From NCBI GenBank assembly GCA_016647705.1, contig CM028338.1:16575577-16639576 (forward strand): a stretch of 64,000 nucleotides of DNA, read 5' to 3'. The position numbers and the translations under genes were made by a program. This document shows positions 1-11,077 of the stretch, one piece after another (the stretch's first letter is position 1; every line of letters starts with the position of its first letter). This DNA is from Eucommia ulmoides (taxonomy: Eukaryota; Streptophyta; Magnoliopsida; Garryales; Eucommiaceae). The notes under the pieces were generated by a model, which saw only the letters and a list, made by a program, of their open reading frames with translations, did no database searches and had not been told where the DNA came from.

Positions 1-38
1 AATTTTGTCAGAAGGTTTGTTTTTAAAGAAATGAGTTC

Positions 39-117
39 CACCGCTCAAGCGCTCAAGCGGTGAATGCACCGCCCAAGCGGTGAACCTTCTGCTGTTAAAA
101 ACAGCCCATCGCTCAAA
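39..117. repeat. Palindrome array in internal spacer of A
   Basis: Short GC-rich inverted repeats (CCGCTCAAGCG, ACCGCCCAAGCGGTGAA) lie in otherwise AT-rich DNA. They occupy the same place, upstream of ORF3, as the arrays in B, C, E and Q. The array may extend left of the window. Confidence 0.75.
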
Positions 118-347
118 AATTAAAAACACAAGGTTCCCTCCCCAAATCCTCCACCTTCTTTGTAAAACCTCACTCCCAAACCATTCCAATCCTCAAAAAC
201 CATCCATCCATTACCAAAAGTAGTCATTTCCATCACGATTCAACCTCCAAGAATCGAATTTCCACTCCTATTTCCAAAAATTTAGGGTTTTGCGTGAAAG
301 GTGCGATTTCTTCATTCTCTTTTGATTGGACCATTAATTCTCAACAA

Positions 348-673
348 GTAAGTTTCTTTTACATTACATTTAGTTTAGTTGTTGAAATCATTGGATTTTG
401 AGATTTTGCCCAAAAATCCTTAACCCTAGTTTCACGATTTCGTAGTTCCATGGGTTTTTGGTTTGATTCTTGATGATAAAATATGTTTAATTGGATTGGT
501 TGAGTGTGTGAACTAATATAGGATGTCACATTTGTGAAATTTGTTTGAAAAATTCAAATGGGTATTCGTTTTTGGGATGTATGTGTTCTTGACAAAGTGA
601 TTAGGGAGGTTTATGTTTTTCAATTGTTCATATATGATGAGTTTGTATTGGGTTTTTGTGATTGTGGTTGTAG
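348..673 (+). other. Putative intron in leader of ORF3 (A)
   Basis: The donor-like CAACAA|GTAAGT and the acceptor-like GTGGTTGTAG|GAA stand just before the ORF3 start codon. The same donor context and acceptor position recur in C and E, and with a weaker donor in B. Athila-like and other plant elements with a third ORF are thought to express it from a spliced RNA, which would fit. No transcript data are available here. Confidence 0.55.
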
Positions 674-676
674 GAA

Positions 677-1755
677 ATGCCGAAAAGAGCAGTAAAGAAG
701 AGGGCCAGAGGAGAAGGGTCGAGTTCAAACCCTAGGGTGCCGACCGACGTTGACTACGATGCCACCCTCTTTGTGTCAAAACAAGCGGCGGAGAACTTTA
801 AAGAACATGAAAAATATCGTGCCTGTATACGTCAATGGGGTTTCGGTCTGATTGAAGATTTCCTGGTGGAATTTCAGAATGAAATCCGAAGTCGCCACTG
901 GGAGCAATTTTGCAAATCGCCACCCCCGGGCAAGATTGCTTTGGTCAAAGAGTTTTATGCTAATGCTACAGAGGCCATTAATGATCTAGCAAGGGTTTGG
1001 AACCAACCTATTATCTTCAGCCCCGACTTCATTAACCATCTCTTTGGGCTGTCGGCACCGGAGTCACTTGAAAGCCAAGACCCTATTTTGCATAGGGTCA
1101 TCCAAAAATATCACATCTGCCATAGTAAAGTGGAGACACCAAGGGACGAACGTCGCTACCTTTTCAGTGAGTTGCTTCAAGCTAGTTTAAAAAATCTGGC
1201 ACCACTTCATCTGTGGAAGCCTCCTGCCGACATCACATTTGTCAGACGTCTCAAAGGACAGGGCCTTTTTTTATCTATAAAATTCCAGCCGGACAACCAA
1301 TCAACGTTGGATTTCTGATCTATTCTTCGATCATTCATGCTACGAAGACGGTAAAGGGTGGGCTCCCGCTTTCGTCACTATTGACCTATATTTTCAGATT
1401 AGCCGATGTGCCTGTATCCAGGGGAAGCCAGTGTGACTCTATCTCTCCACTTACTCTGTCAGCGATAAACGAGTTGTGGAAGACTAGGGTGCAAGAGGCA
1501 CCCGAGCCTGAGCCTGAGGATGGCGAAGAGCAAGCAGTCGAGACAGCTGGACCTTCTGGAGCCCGAGATGAAGACTCCCAAGAGAGGATAAACAACAAGC
1601 TTCAGACCGTCCTCCAGAACCAATACAAGATTTATTCTTTCCTGGACCAATTTTTGAGGCAACAAGATCGAGTCCAACAGAAGATTTGGGAGGGCCTTGG
1701 CCTTGAGATGGACGATTACCCTCTGATGCCATCTGTGCCGTCACATCTACTCTAG
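677..1755 (+). pseudogene. Athila ORF3 remnant ('putative plant transposon protein')
   Basis: This is the third ORF of Athila-like elements, located between pol and the 3' LTR. The first part has a basic start (MPKRAVKKRAR), then the family blocks TLFVSKQAAENFKEHEK and PPPGKIALVKEFYANA. A later part has LIYSSIIHATKTVKG, an acidic linker rich in EPEPED, and a glutamine-rich helix likely to form a coiled coil (FLDQFLRQQDRV) near the end. I see no signal peptide and no clear membrane segment, so an envelope role is not supported by this copy. The start follows the putative intron acceptor by three bases. The gene is broken, with few disruptions. The function of this family is not known to me. 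Confidence 0.8.
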
Positions 1756-1811
1756 AGACCACAACATCCTTCCCAAAGTGATGATGGTGATGATTCATCT
1801 TCAGGTGAACA

Positions 1812-1845
1812 GTAGGGAATAAGTCTTATTCCCTACGTATGTGTT
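1812..1845 (+). other. Stem-loop at end of ORF3 followed by GTATGTGTT (A)
   Basis: GTAGGGAATAAG and CTTATTCCCTAC are perfect inverted 12-mers separated by one base, directly followed by GTATGTGTT. Stem-loops of different sequence stand at the same place in B, C, D, K and Q, each followed by a GTATGTG-like motif. Confidence 0.7.
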
Positions 1846-3561
1846 CAACCCATTTTGTGTGCAAACATGCTATATGTTTATTGGGTTCGCTGCTGTTGGA
1901 ACACTGCCATGTTTAGGCTTGAGTGGTATGGATTGGATGATAGTTTAGTGGATGTTCATCCATTTTGACTTTTTGTAGAAAAGGATGAACAAATTATTAT
2001 TTTTTTGAACATAATGAATTTTTTTTTTTTTTTTTTTTATGTACAAATTTAAGTTTATGTATGTATTTTTATTATTAATGTTTTAGTTTTAATTTTTTAG
2101 TTTAGTTAGTTTAATTTTTGTTTTTGCATGTTTAGTGTTAGATTAAATTATGTATGTTAGTATTAGATTTAGTTTAGATTTGTGTATGTATAAAGTTGTG
2201 TTTGCATGTTAGATATGAGTTCATTTGGGTCAAGACCCGATGATGAGAATTATCCCCTAATTGCATGTTAAGGTCGGGGGTAATACCTTCCTTGTGTGTT
2301 TTGTGTGCTTAACATGTCGATTGGGTAAAAATTATCTCGATCCGAAAATTGCACGACATTTGAACTCACTGTATAATTATCTAAACGATTAGACGTTGGT
2401 TATTCAATATTAAGTTCATGATAGAAAATGAGGAAACTAGAACTTGATTTGGGGAAAACTTGAGGCGGAATCCTAGGTAAGGTAATTCCGAAGACGTGAT
2501 TTAGGCTGTCATTTTTTCGCTTGAACCATTGTAGCTAACCTGAAAAATTTTAATTCCTTATTTCCCCTGTCGAAGTCGATAACGTAATCAATTCTGAAAA
2601 CGTTCAAATACTCCTTTCAATTAAAATTTTCCTAACCCAATGTCGCTAAGCCTAATTTTAAAAATTGAGTTAAATCAAGTGAGCGGTCGGTTTTTGATAA
2701 ATTTTTATTGATTCGGTATTAGTGTATTCACTTGTCACTTTAGTATTTCTTTTTGCACACTCCTAAAATAAGTTTGGGGGTGTGTTTCTATCATTTCTTT
2801 TTACATATTCCTAAAATTTTGCAAATTCGAATAAGTTTGGGGTGTGTTTCTCTAACTTCTTTTTGCACTCTCCTAAAACTGTAACAATTCGAGTTAATTT
2901 AGGAATATGTTAGTTTAAAAAAAAAATATAGTTTTTCATTTTCTTCTCTTTCGACAAGTGAATACCAGGATTATCATTTCTTATTTAGAATTGTACTTTA
3001 AATGTGGGGTCATGAGAGAGGATAGCGACGAGCGATTTTACCTCGAGTATCGATCGATTAAACAGAATTCCTATTTTTATTCCAGTGATACCCGTGGTCG
3101 TTCTCCAAAGCCAAACCAAACCCTATTGATTTCTGTGAATATCCAAACCTACATTAGTGGATAGTAGACTCCAATCAAGCGTATGGTTTTCCTGAATCCT
3201 TCAACGGTTTAAATTATGAGCTTAACAATTGAATATTCGAATCCGGTATTTGACTAGTTATACATTTGAGTTCTCACACACACACACTTCAAATGGATCT
3301 AGAATGGTTTTTATTGATATTGATCGTTGAAATTCTAGAACACCACTTGGTGTGGGTTACTTCCCGAACTTGATCCAATTTAGGGATGTTGAGAGAGGAA
3401 CAAATTGGTCATTTGGATTGAACTTTATATTTACATAAATATACTTCTTTCGTGTTAGTTTAATTTTTCATTTTTTTTTTTTGTTGGTTAGTTCGTTAGT
3501 TAGTTTAGTTTAGCGTTAGTGTTTTGCTCGAGGACTAGAAAAATTATAAGTTTGGGGGTAT
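1846..3561 (+). other. 3' noncoding region and polypurine tract of A
   Basis: I see no gene here. The stretch is shared in outline by A, B, C, D, K and Q, with recognisable blocks such as GTGTGCTTAACATGTCG and CGAAATCCTAGGTAAGG-like sequence. Polypurine-like AAGTTTGGGG motifs occur inside it near 2769 and 2832. The presumed true polypurine tract AAGTTTGGGGGTAT (3548-3561) ends exactly at the LTR. It also holds a poly-T run near 2018-2038. Confidence 0.75.
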
Positions 3562-5004
3562 TGATAGGTGTGAAAAATCTATCTATTTCTAAACCAGATT
3601 TGTTAATTTTCAAGCATTTTAGTTATATTTAATTGTGGTTTAGTGTGTTTTAGTGTAGAACAGGTGAAAGGACGTCAAAGGGCGAGAAACAAGTGAAAAA
3701 GGTGGAGAAACGGTGAAGTAAATGTGCAAAACAGGGTTTCGGTGAATGAAGACCACCGCCTAGGCGAGAAAAGGACAGAATAATATGCCAGCAGCCACCG
3801 CCTAAGCAAAAAAACCACCGCTTAGGCGAAGTTACCGACAGAACTGAACCGACTTAAGTCCACCGCCTAAGCGGTGAACCACCGCTTAGGCGGTGACACT
3901 CTGCACAGAAATATCTATTTTTAGATATTTTGAAGATATTTTCCAAATCCCTCTTTTTAACCGTTTTTTCTACCAAACCTAAAAAAATGGGAGACACTCC
4001 TTAGACGTGGGAGAGGGCTTGGTTGTTCTTGAGAGCTCTCTTCCACCTTAGTTAGATTAGATTAGTTTAGGAAGTAGATGAGATTAGTTGTAAAGAGTGT
4101 TCTTGGCCAATCCTTGAAGAGCAAGAAGAGGAAGTTCATCAAGCGAGAAGAGGAAGCTCGGGAGGACTGTTCTTTGGCGAAAGTGGACTACTCCACTTTG
4201 AGATTTGGCTTTTCTTCCGTTGTTTCCATATTTGTATTTAATGTTTATTGTTGATGATAATGATCTCCATTTGATTTAATGTTGTATTGGTTAAGAACAT
4301 GTTAGTGTAATTTAGAGATTAGTTAGAGAAAGGTGTAGTTGTGTAAATACTCGTTTGGTTTAATATACGTTTCTTTAACGGTTGTTGTTGTAAGTCCGAT
4401 TGTGTTTATTATTTGATGACGATCTTAATATGCTTGTAACGGTATTATGGTTGGATTTGAGAATCTAGGGTTTGACACTTGGGAGAGGTAACCCTGGATT
4501 CGACTAGGGTAAACACATCGTTACGACCTAACGACCCGGGCAGGCGTTAGTTAGTGTTCAATCGATGACGTTGGGTCAAGAATCATGCGGCCTAGAGTGG
4601 TTAAGACATTGAGGGGGACCTCTTCGTCGACGCAAAGTCGCGTATTCCCTCGTCTTACACTCAGAAGAGGTGGCGGAGGAGTTTACGAACCGAGATTGTC
4701 GGATACCCAAACTTCGTTATTGTTAACCGAACGAAATCAAACGTGTATTAAGTGAACAAAATCTATCCCTAATTAATCAACCTAGTTAGAATTAACCCAC
4801 TAATTATAGTTTAGCTTAGTTTAATTTCAATTCATGTCTTCCGTCGTCAAGATAACATGAGACTTTGTCAATTGCGGTATTCAATTCAATTATTCACACT
4901 TTTCTCTGTGGGAACGATATCCGATCTTCAAAGATCCACTATATTAAAACTTTAGACCTCGTATACTTCGAGCGTAAGTAGGCGTGCACAAAATGCCCCT
5001 ACCA
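3562..5004 (+). repeat. 3' LTR of A
   Basis: It starts TGATAGGTGT right after the polypurine tract and ends CCCCTACCA, the same kind of end as the LTRs of K (CACTACCA, CGCTACCA). It holds a palindrome array in U3. In the R/U5 part are two copies of an ACACTCGGGAGAGGT-like motif about 185 bp apart (near 4473 and 4659). Confidence 0.85.
3748..3898. repeat. Palindrome array in LTR of A
   Basis: About five units of the ACCGCCTAAGCGGTGA and ACCGCTTAGGCGGTGA type. Their cores (CCTAAG, CTTAGG) resemble those in A's internal array (CTCAAG, CCCAAG). Confidence 0.8.
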
Positions 5005-6647
5005 CTAGTCCTCGAGCAAAACACCCTAATGCTAAATAACACTAACTACACTAATTAGCTAATTTCTAATCTAGAAATAAGTAATCATTAACAAATAAGA
5101 AGTACACACCTGTGAGATTTAAGTTCAGTCAAAGAAACCATGTTATTCTTCCCTCAACAACCCGTAATCAGATCCGGTTAAGGAATAACACACACCACGT
5201 GGTGTTCCAGAATTTCAACACTCAATATCAGTTAAAATCATTTTAGATCCAATTAGAATGTGTGTGTGTGAGAACTCGGATATATAACTAATCAAATACC
5301 GGATTGGATTATTCAATGAATAAGGTCATAACTTAAACTTGTTAAAACATTCAGGAAAGCCATATGCTTGACTGGGCTCAACTTTCCACTAATGTAGGTT
5401 CGGACATTCACCGAGATCAATAGGGCTTGGTTTGGCTTTGGAGAACGACCAAGGGTATCGTAGAAATAAAAACTCGTTATAATTTTAACGATACCCGAGG
5501 TACAAATGCTTGTCACTAAATCTCTCTCATGACCCCCTTATCTTTGAAGATATTACCCTGAACAAGATTTAGTAAACTTGTATTCACTTATCACAACAAC
5601 CGAAATTAAACACTATATTGACATAGTTGTGTGTCTTTTTCTTTTTTTTTTTTAATACACACACCCCCAAACTTATTCAATTTTGTACAATTTTAGGGGC
5701 ATGTAAATACAACTAAAGGATTGACAAGTGAATACTCTTATACTTAACCAAAAACATTTTAAACTGAAACCCCGATTGCCTGCTTCAAGTTAGCAAAATC
5801 TAATGCTACTTGTTTTCACTCAATTTTCACTTTTATTCCTAGCAACAATGGTTCGGAAAGATTTACTTGGTTAAAGTATAGAAACAAGTTCAGAAGTGAA
5901 AAATTTTATGGCTTCAACAGGAGAACGAAGGAATAACTTTTCAGGTTAGTTTCAAATGGTTCAAGCGATAAAAATGAAGGCCTATATCATGCCTCCGGAA
6001 TTATCTTACCTATAATTTCGCCTCAAGCCTCCCTCAGTCAAGTTCTAGATTCCTCATTTTTGTCATGAACTTATTACTGAATAATCGGCGTCAAATCGTT
6101 CAACTAGTTATACAATGAGTTTATGCGATCGTGCGATTTAGGATCAAAATAATTTTCACCTAATCGACATGCTAAGCACACAAAACACATGTGAATGGCA
6201 TTACCCCCGACCTCACTATGCAATTTAGGGGGTAATTTTCATCATTGGGACATAGTTCGGACGAACTCAAAAACTCAGCATGCACGTACAACTATATTCA
6301 TTAACATATCTACTCTAATTCTACTAACTAACATTACTTATGCTAATGATCCTTACACATGCATAGCTAAACATTACACATGCATAACAAAAAGAATTTC
6401 AAAATTTACAAAAATTTAACATTAATATCATTATAAACAAAAATTTGTACACAAAAAGAATTTTGTCCCTTTTACATCAAAAAAAATTGTCATCCTTCAT
6501 ATGCCCCCCCCCCCCCCCCCCCCCCCAAAAAAAAACTACATGCTTGCATATCATATACCCCCAAACTTGAACAAGGTAGTGTCCTCATTGCCTAAGCAGC
6601 GAACCCAATAGCAGAATAGAAATATACGTATTGAAAACTGGGGCGGA
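5005..6647 (-). other. 3' noncoding region of B
   Basis: No gene seen. On the minus strand it matches the 3' noncoding region of C closely, including an internal AAGTTTGGGGGTGTGTG motif (plus strand near 5656-5675). It stops just short of the polypurine tract, where element A cuts in. Confidence 0.8.
6504..6526. repeat. Poly-C run of 23 bases
   Basis: An uninterrupted homopolymer in B's 3' noncoding region, where C has no equivalent. Its length may be an assembly or sequencing artefact. Confidence 0.9.
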
Positions 6648-6690
6648 CACATACCTAGGAGGGAAGACATACAAGTCTAACCTCCTACCG
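6648..6690 (-). other. Stem-loop at end of ORF3 (B)
   Basis: On the minus strand TAGGAGG pairs with CCTCCTA, with a second short GAC/GTC pairing inside, and the stem is followed by GTATGTG. It sits directly after the ORF3 stop, as in the other copies. Confidence 0.65.
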
Positions 6691-6691
6691 T

Positions 6692-7794
6692 TCATTGTGG
6701 AGGAGATGGCGGTGGCGGCTCATCACTCTCGGAAGGCGACACGGGCGTATAATGCGCCATGTTGATTTCGAGATGTTCGAATAAAACTCTTTGGTTTTGA
6801 TCTTGTTGCCGGATGTAGGTATCCATGTAGTTCTCCATCTGAGCCAAATTAGCTTTAAGTTGGCTCATATCAGACTGGAGACTACGGATATCTCGTGAAA
6901 GTTGGATGAGCTGGCTGCGACGGGTTGTGGGCATCGGTGGCTCTGAAGGGCCGGCTTCTTCCTCTTCCTGACCCTCTTCTCCTTTACTTGGTCCGCCTTT
7001 CCATAACCTATTAATCATTGAAAGATCAAGTGGCTTTATGGGTGGAAAGGGGCTTGTGGACGTAATACGAACTCTGGCTCATTGAAAGAGAGCGGTGAGG
7101 AAGAAGAGAAAAAGAAGGCCACCCTTCATCGTCCTGGAAATATGAATTATTGAAGAATAAATGTGCCAATCGACGTTGACGGGCGTCCCTCTATCAATGC
7201 CGTATAGCATAAACTCTCGCTCCTTGGAAACATCGAATACATGGGTGGTAGGGAGCAATTGGCGCAGATAAATTGATACCAAATCTTGGGGATCGGTTTC
7301 AGAAATCGTAACTTGAAGATTACCTAACCTTTCCATGTGTTCTTCCACTGGGCGTTTCTCGTCGTCAGGGTCTGAATCACCGCACTCATTGTTGGTATGG
7401 CGGCATCGGATAAATCTCTGGAGGCTTCCAGCCTCGTCAATCCAAGCAACTCATTGAAATGGTCTGCACTGAATAGAACTGGGATGTTTCAGACCCTTTT
7501 CTGAAATCCTGTGGCCTCTATAATGTTCGCATAGAACTCGCGTACGAGGGCCAACTCCCCTGGTGGGGGTGAAGCACAGAACTGTTCCCATCTTCTTTGT
7601 TGAATGACGGTCTTGAATTCTTTAGGGAGATCATGCAGAGGTCCGAACCCCCTTTGGTAAATACCGGGATGCTTACTTTCATGATCATTGTAATGGTTCT
7701 CAGCCTGCTTGGAGACAAATTTGAGAGAGTTGTAATCCGAAGTAACTAGAGGTTCTTCTGTTCGTGGTTGCTTGGATACACGGCGCTTTGCCAT
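6692..7794 (-). pseudogene. Athila ORF3 remnant of B
   Basis: ORF3 of the 'putative plant transposon protein' family. It starts MAKRRVSKQPRTEEP, then shows LKFVSKQAENHYNDHESK and SPPPGELALVREFYANI, then GIDRGTPVNVDWHIYSSIIH. The C-terminal part is acidic (EEGQEEEEAG), followed by a heptad-like helix (LSRDIRSLQSDMSQLKANL) and a proline-rich tail. The second half is close to the same part of C. No signal peptide or membrane segment is evident. It is broken, with several disruptions. Confidence 0.8.
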
Positions 7795-7799
7795 TTCGC

Positions 7800-8185
7800 C
7801 TGTAAATCACAATCACAATACCAACCACAATAATAACAATAGAACACGCAATTCAAACCTTTGTGAGCGAACACACAACGCCCTATTTTATCCAACATAT
7901 GCCAACCAAAGCCAAACAATACAAATTTCACAAGATATCCTACCAACCATAATCAAATCATATTTTTGTCGCAATGTAGCGTAACATAAATGATTCACAT
8001 TGTGTATCAATACAAAAAGATGATAGGGTTTATCATTAATCATTCCTAAATCCCAAATAGCATGTAAACCGCAATCTAGGGTTTAAAGGGGTTTAGGGTT
8101 CTAACCAAATCCAATGATTTTTGAAATAAATGAATAAATGAAGCACATATTTCGACAATTAAATGAAAAATAGGCTCATTGACAC
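7800..8185 (-). other. Putative intron in leader of ORF3 (B)
   Basis: On the minus strand it runs from CAACAA|GTGTCA to GTGATTTACAG|GCGAA just before ATGGC. The acceptor context is like that of C. The donor is weaker than in A, C and E, which keep GTAAGT. Confidence 0.45.
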
Positions 8186-8451
8186 TTGTTGAAAATTTTT
8201 GATCAAATCACTGGAGGATGGCGATCTCGCACTGTTTCACCGTTTAAACCCTAATTTTCGAGAATGGGAAGAGAAATTCCACGTTTGGATGAAGATTCTT
8301 GGTGAAAATCCAAGTTTTTAGCAATGTAGGATGAATCTTTAACGGGAGGAAGGGATTTGGGATGGTGAAGTAGAGAGGTTTCTTGAAATTTTTAGGAGGG
8401 AAGTGCCGTTTGCAAAGAGGACTGCTGCGTTTTAAAACAGGGCTCGCGTGA

Positions 8452-8640
8452 ATTCACCTAGGCGGTGGTTTTTCCGCCTAGGCGAAGTAGCGCCTTTTTC
8501 TTTTTAAAAACATTCTAGTGTTAATTCGCCTAGGCGGTGGGTTTTTCGCCTGGGCTAATTTACACCAGTGTGAAACCTCTGATTTCGTTGTAAATCCACT
8601 TAGGCAGTGGGTTTTCCGCCTGAGCGAATTTACGCCAGTA
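8452..8640. repeat. Palindrome array in internal spacer of B
   Basis: Repeated units of the form TTCGCCTAGGCGGTGG spaced at about 60-70 bp, between the end of pol and the ORF3 leader. The CCTAGG core is the same as in B's LTR. Confidence 0.8.
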
Positions 8641-8919
8641 TGGACTTTAGCTGGATTCCTTCAGGTTTTCACATTTTTGCTCTATACCTCTTACTTCCTT
8701 TTCGTTCCTCAAATGAGTTTGAGCATGCAAATCAATCCTAAGTATCTAGCCTCATCAATTTACCACAAAAAATAGTATTACGAGATCAATACAATCTCCA
8801 AAAACTAATTTATACAAAAGTTGGGAATATTCGTTACCCTCGATGACATATCAAAAGATGTTACTTGGTTTTACGTCCCTAGCATGGACGTTTATGAATT
8901 CCGGCTCTATCCTTCAAGA

Positions 8920-9433
8920 AGGGAGATGTTCTCCACAACTCGCTCTTCATCTTTGAAGTAGTGCTTGATCCACTCCCCATTGACTCGAAAAGTTCATCCG
9001 TCTTCTCATTCTAGCTCGATAGCACCAAATGGATAAATGTGTTTGATCTGGAACGGTCCAGACCACCGGGACTTCAACTTTCTGGGAAAGAGTCTCAGCC
9101 TTGAGTTAAATAATAAACCTTGTTGGCCCGGACTGAACTCCTTCCGGACTATCATTTTATCATGCCACCTCTTCGTTTTATCTTTGTAAAGCTTGGCATT
9201 CTCATAAGCCTCGTGCCGGAATTCCTCAATTTCATTCAATTGGAGGAGACATTGCGCACCAGAAGCTTTTATGTCAAAGTTGAGTTTCTTAATCGCCCAG
9301 AATGCATGGTGCTCCAATTCAACGGGAAAATGACACGCTTTCCCAAACACTAATCGATACAGTGACATACCGATCGGTGTCTTAAAAGTCGTGCAATAAG
9401 CCCATAAAGCATCGTCAAGCTTCACCGCCCAAT
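8920..9433 (-). pseudogene. Integrase C-terminal part of B
   Basis: End of the Athila-like pol polyprotein. The minus strand shows [20 protein letters not shown], then [20 protein letters not shown] and near the end [19 protein letters not shown], a GPY-like block typical of Ty3/gypsy integrase tails. The catalytic part lies beyond the inserted element C. It belongs to a broken polyprotein. Confidence 0.85.
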
Positions 9434-9629
9434 CCTTGTGATAGGTGTAAAATACCTATCTAATTCTAAACCGAATTTGCCAGTTTTCAAGTAATTTATT
9501 GAAGTTTGAATACTGTTTTAGTTGTTTTTATTAGTCAGGAGCAGGGACGTAAACAATTGGCAAACCGAGCAAAATGGTGCGAAAGGGGTAGCCAAAAAGA
9601 TGAAAAAAATGAGGTTTCAAATAACAGAG

Positions 9630-10022
9630 CAAATCCGCCTAGGCGAAGTTTCCACCGCCTAGGCGAAGTTTCATCAGAATATTGAATTGCTGAAGATTTG
9701 AAATTCGCCTAGGCGAAGTTTCCACCGCCTAGGCGGAAATCCATCAGAAAGTTGCAAGGGCTGAAGTATTGAATCCGCCTAAGCGAAGTTTCCACCGCCT
9801 AGGCAGAAATCCACCAGAACGCTGGAAGTACTGAACTGCTGGATAGAGCTGCACTGCTGTAAATTTGCCTAGGCGAAGTAGCTACCGCCTAGGCAGAATT
9901 CCGTCAGAAAGATAAGGAGCCAACAAATTAGTCCTCCGCCTAAGCGAAGATTCTACCGCTTAGGTGTAATTCTAACCGACTTAAGCACCGCCTAAGCGGA
10001 GTTTCCACCGCTTAGGCGAAAA
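9630..10022. repeat. Palindrome array in 5' LTR of C
   Basis: About six pairs of units. Within a pair, as in CCGCCTAGGCGAAGTTTC followed by CACCGCCTAGGCG, the two cores stand 20 bp apart. The first pairs repeat at about 70 bp. Cores are CCTAGG, CCTAAG and CTTAGG. The array ends about 50 bp before the TATA box. Confidence 0.9.
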
Positions 10023-10072
10023 TCGCAGAACAGGTCAAAATATCTGTTTAGATATTTTTGAACCCCTAAGCC

Positions 10073-10080
10073 TATAAATA
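10073..10080 (+). promoter_or_regulatory. TATA box in 5' LTR of C
   Basis: TATAAATA in the context AAGCCTATAAATACCCC, directly downstream of the palindrome array. The matching box in the 3' LTR is at 15660-15667. Transcription of the element would start some 30 bp further on. Confidence 0.7.
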
Positions 10081-11059
10081 CCCCTTGGCCACGTCTGAAA
10101 CTGAGAGTTGAAGAACCCTAACCCTAGTAGAGAGCTCTTAAGCTATATTTTGAAGATCTAGAAGGAGGTTCATCATTCGGATAAAGAAGGATAACTTGCG
10201 GATCGATCATTAGTGACAGTGAACCGTTTCACTTCCAGATTTGATTGTTTCTCTCTTGTTTTATTCTTTGTAATCACTTTTTCATATCTAATAATGTTGA
10301 ATCCCTCTTATTTTGTATGGTATATGGCTAAGATCTTGTAGTAGTAGTTAAATGTTACTTAGGTGTAGTCAAAATCATGTAACCGTTTAGTTGAGTAAAT
10401 TTATGTTACTTTAACGTGTTGTTTGTCGAAATCCAATTGTGTTTGTCGTTATTCTTGATACTATGCTTGTATTGATAAACCAAGAATGCGGGGTTTGACA
10501 CTCGGTAGAGGTAACCCCGGATTCGGACTAGGGTAAATACAACGTGACTTTCTAACGACTCGGGAGGGCGTTATAACGTATGCAACCCATGACGTTGGCT
10601 CAAAACTCACGCGGCCTAGGATCGTTAAGGCGTTGAAGGGGACTTCTTCCCTGACACAAAGTCGTGTAATCCCCCGTCTTACACTCGGGAGAGGTAGCGG
10701 AGGAGTTATTGATATAGAGGTTGTCGGATTAGATAAAAACCGTTATAGCTAACTAAATGACATCGATTATGCATTATATGAAAGAGATTAACACCTAAGT
10801 AATTAGTGTAATTAGAACTAACCCAATAGTTGTAGTTTATCTTAGTATAGTAATTAGAAAACAAACGAGTTATGATTAGTCTAGATAATATGAGACTATG
10901 TAAATCACAATACTCAACCGAACTACACGAATTTCCCAGTGGAACGATATCCGATCCTAAAAGATCCATTATATTAAAACTAGACCTTGTACACTTGCGA
11001 TTAGTCCAATTACCACGAGAAGGAAACAAGGTTGTGAATCCGAGCGCGTAGCAAGTTTT

Positions 11060-11077
11060 TGGTGCCGTTTCCGGGGA
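11060..11077 (+). other. Primer binding site of C (tRNA-Asp type)
   Basis: TGGTGCCGTTTCCGGGGA, 16 of 18 bases like TGGCGCCGTTGCCGGGGA, the 3' end complement of plant tRNA-Asp that Athila elements use. It lies six bases after the LTR. Confidence 0.85.

Larger units (their letters stand above)
1..5004 (+). mobile_element. Athila-like LTR retrotransposon A, 3' part only
   Basis: Fossil Ty3/gypsy element of the Athila type, cut by the left window edge. From left to right it shows the spacer before ORF3, an intron-like leader, ORF3, a long 3' noncoding stretch, a polypurine tract and the 3' LTR. The LTR ends in CA and directly abuts minus-strand element B, whose 3' noncoding part starts with CTAGT. 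A therefore appears to be inserted in B just upstream of B's own polypurine tract, and CTAGT should be the right target duplication. gag-pol and the 5' LTR should lie to the left of the window. The visible coding part is broken. Confidence 0.88.
9439..11053 (+). repeat. 5' LTR of C
   Basis: TGATAGGTGT start and GCGTAGCA end, six bases before the primer site. It contains the palindrome array, a TATA box, and the paired ACACTCGGTAGAGGT / ACACTCGGGAGAGGT motifs (near 10497 and 10680). Confidence 0.95.

Noticed and set aside
1386-1798. Minus-strand open frames opposite ORF3 of A
   Set aside because: Shadows of the coding strand, whose codon pattern and family motifs are on the plus strand.
3548-3561. 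G-run at the polypurine tract as a G-quadruplex
   Set aside because: Only a single run of five G is present, with no further runs close by.
9630-10022. Regular short repeats that resemble a CRISPR array
   Set aside because: The repeats are palindromes inside LTRs of plant retroelements, spacers are not unique, and no cas gene is present.
10119-10136. AACCCTAACCCTAG as an interstitial telomere repeat
   Set aside because: Only two units, and the same sequence is at the matching place in C's 3' LTR. It is part of the LTR.
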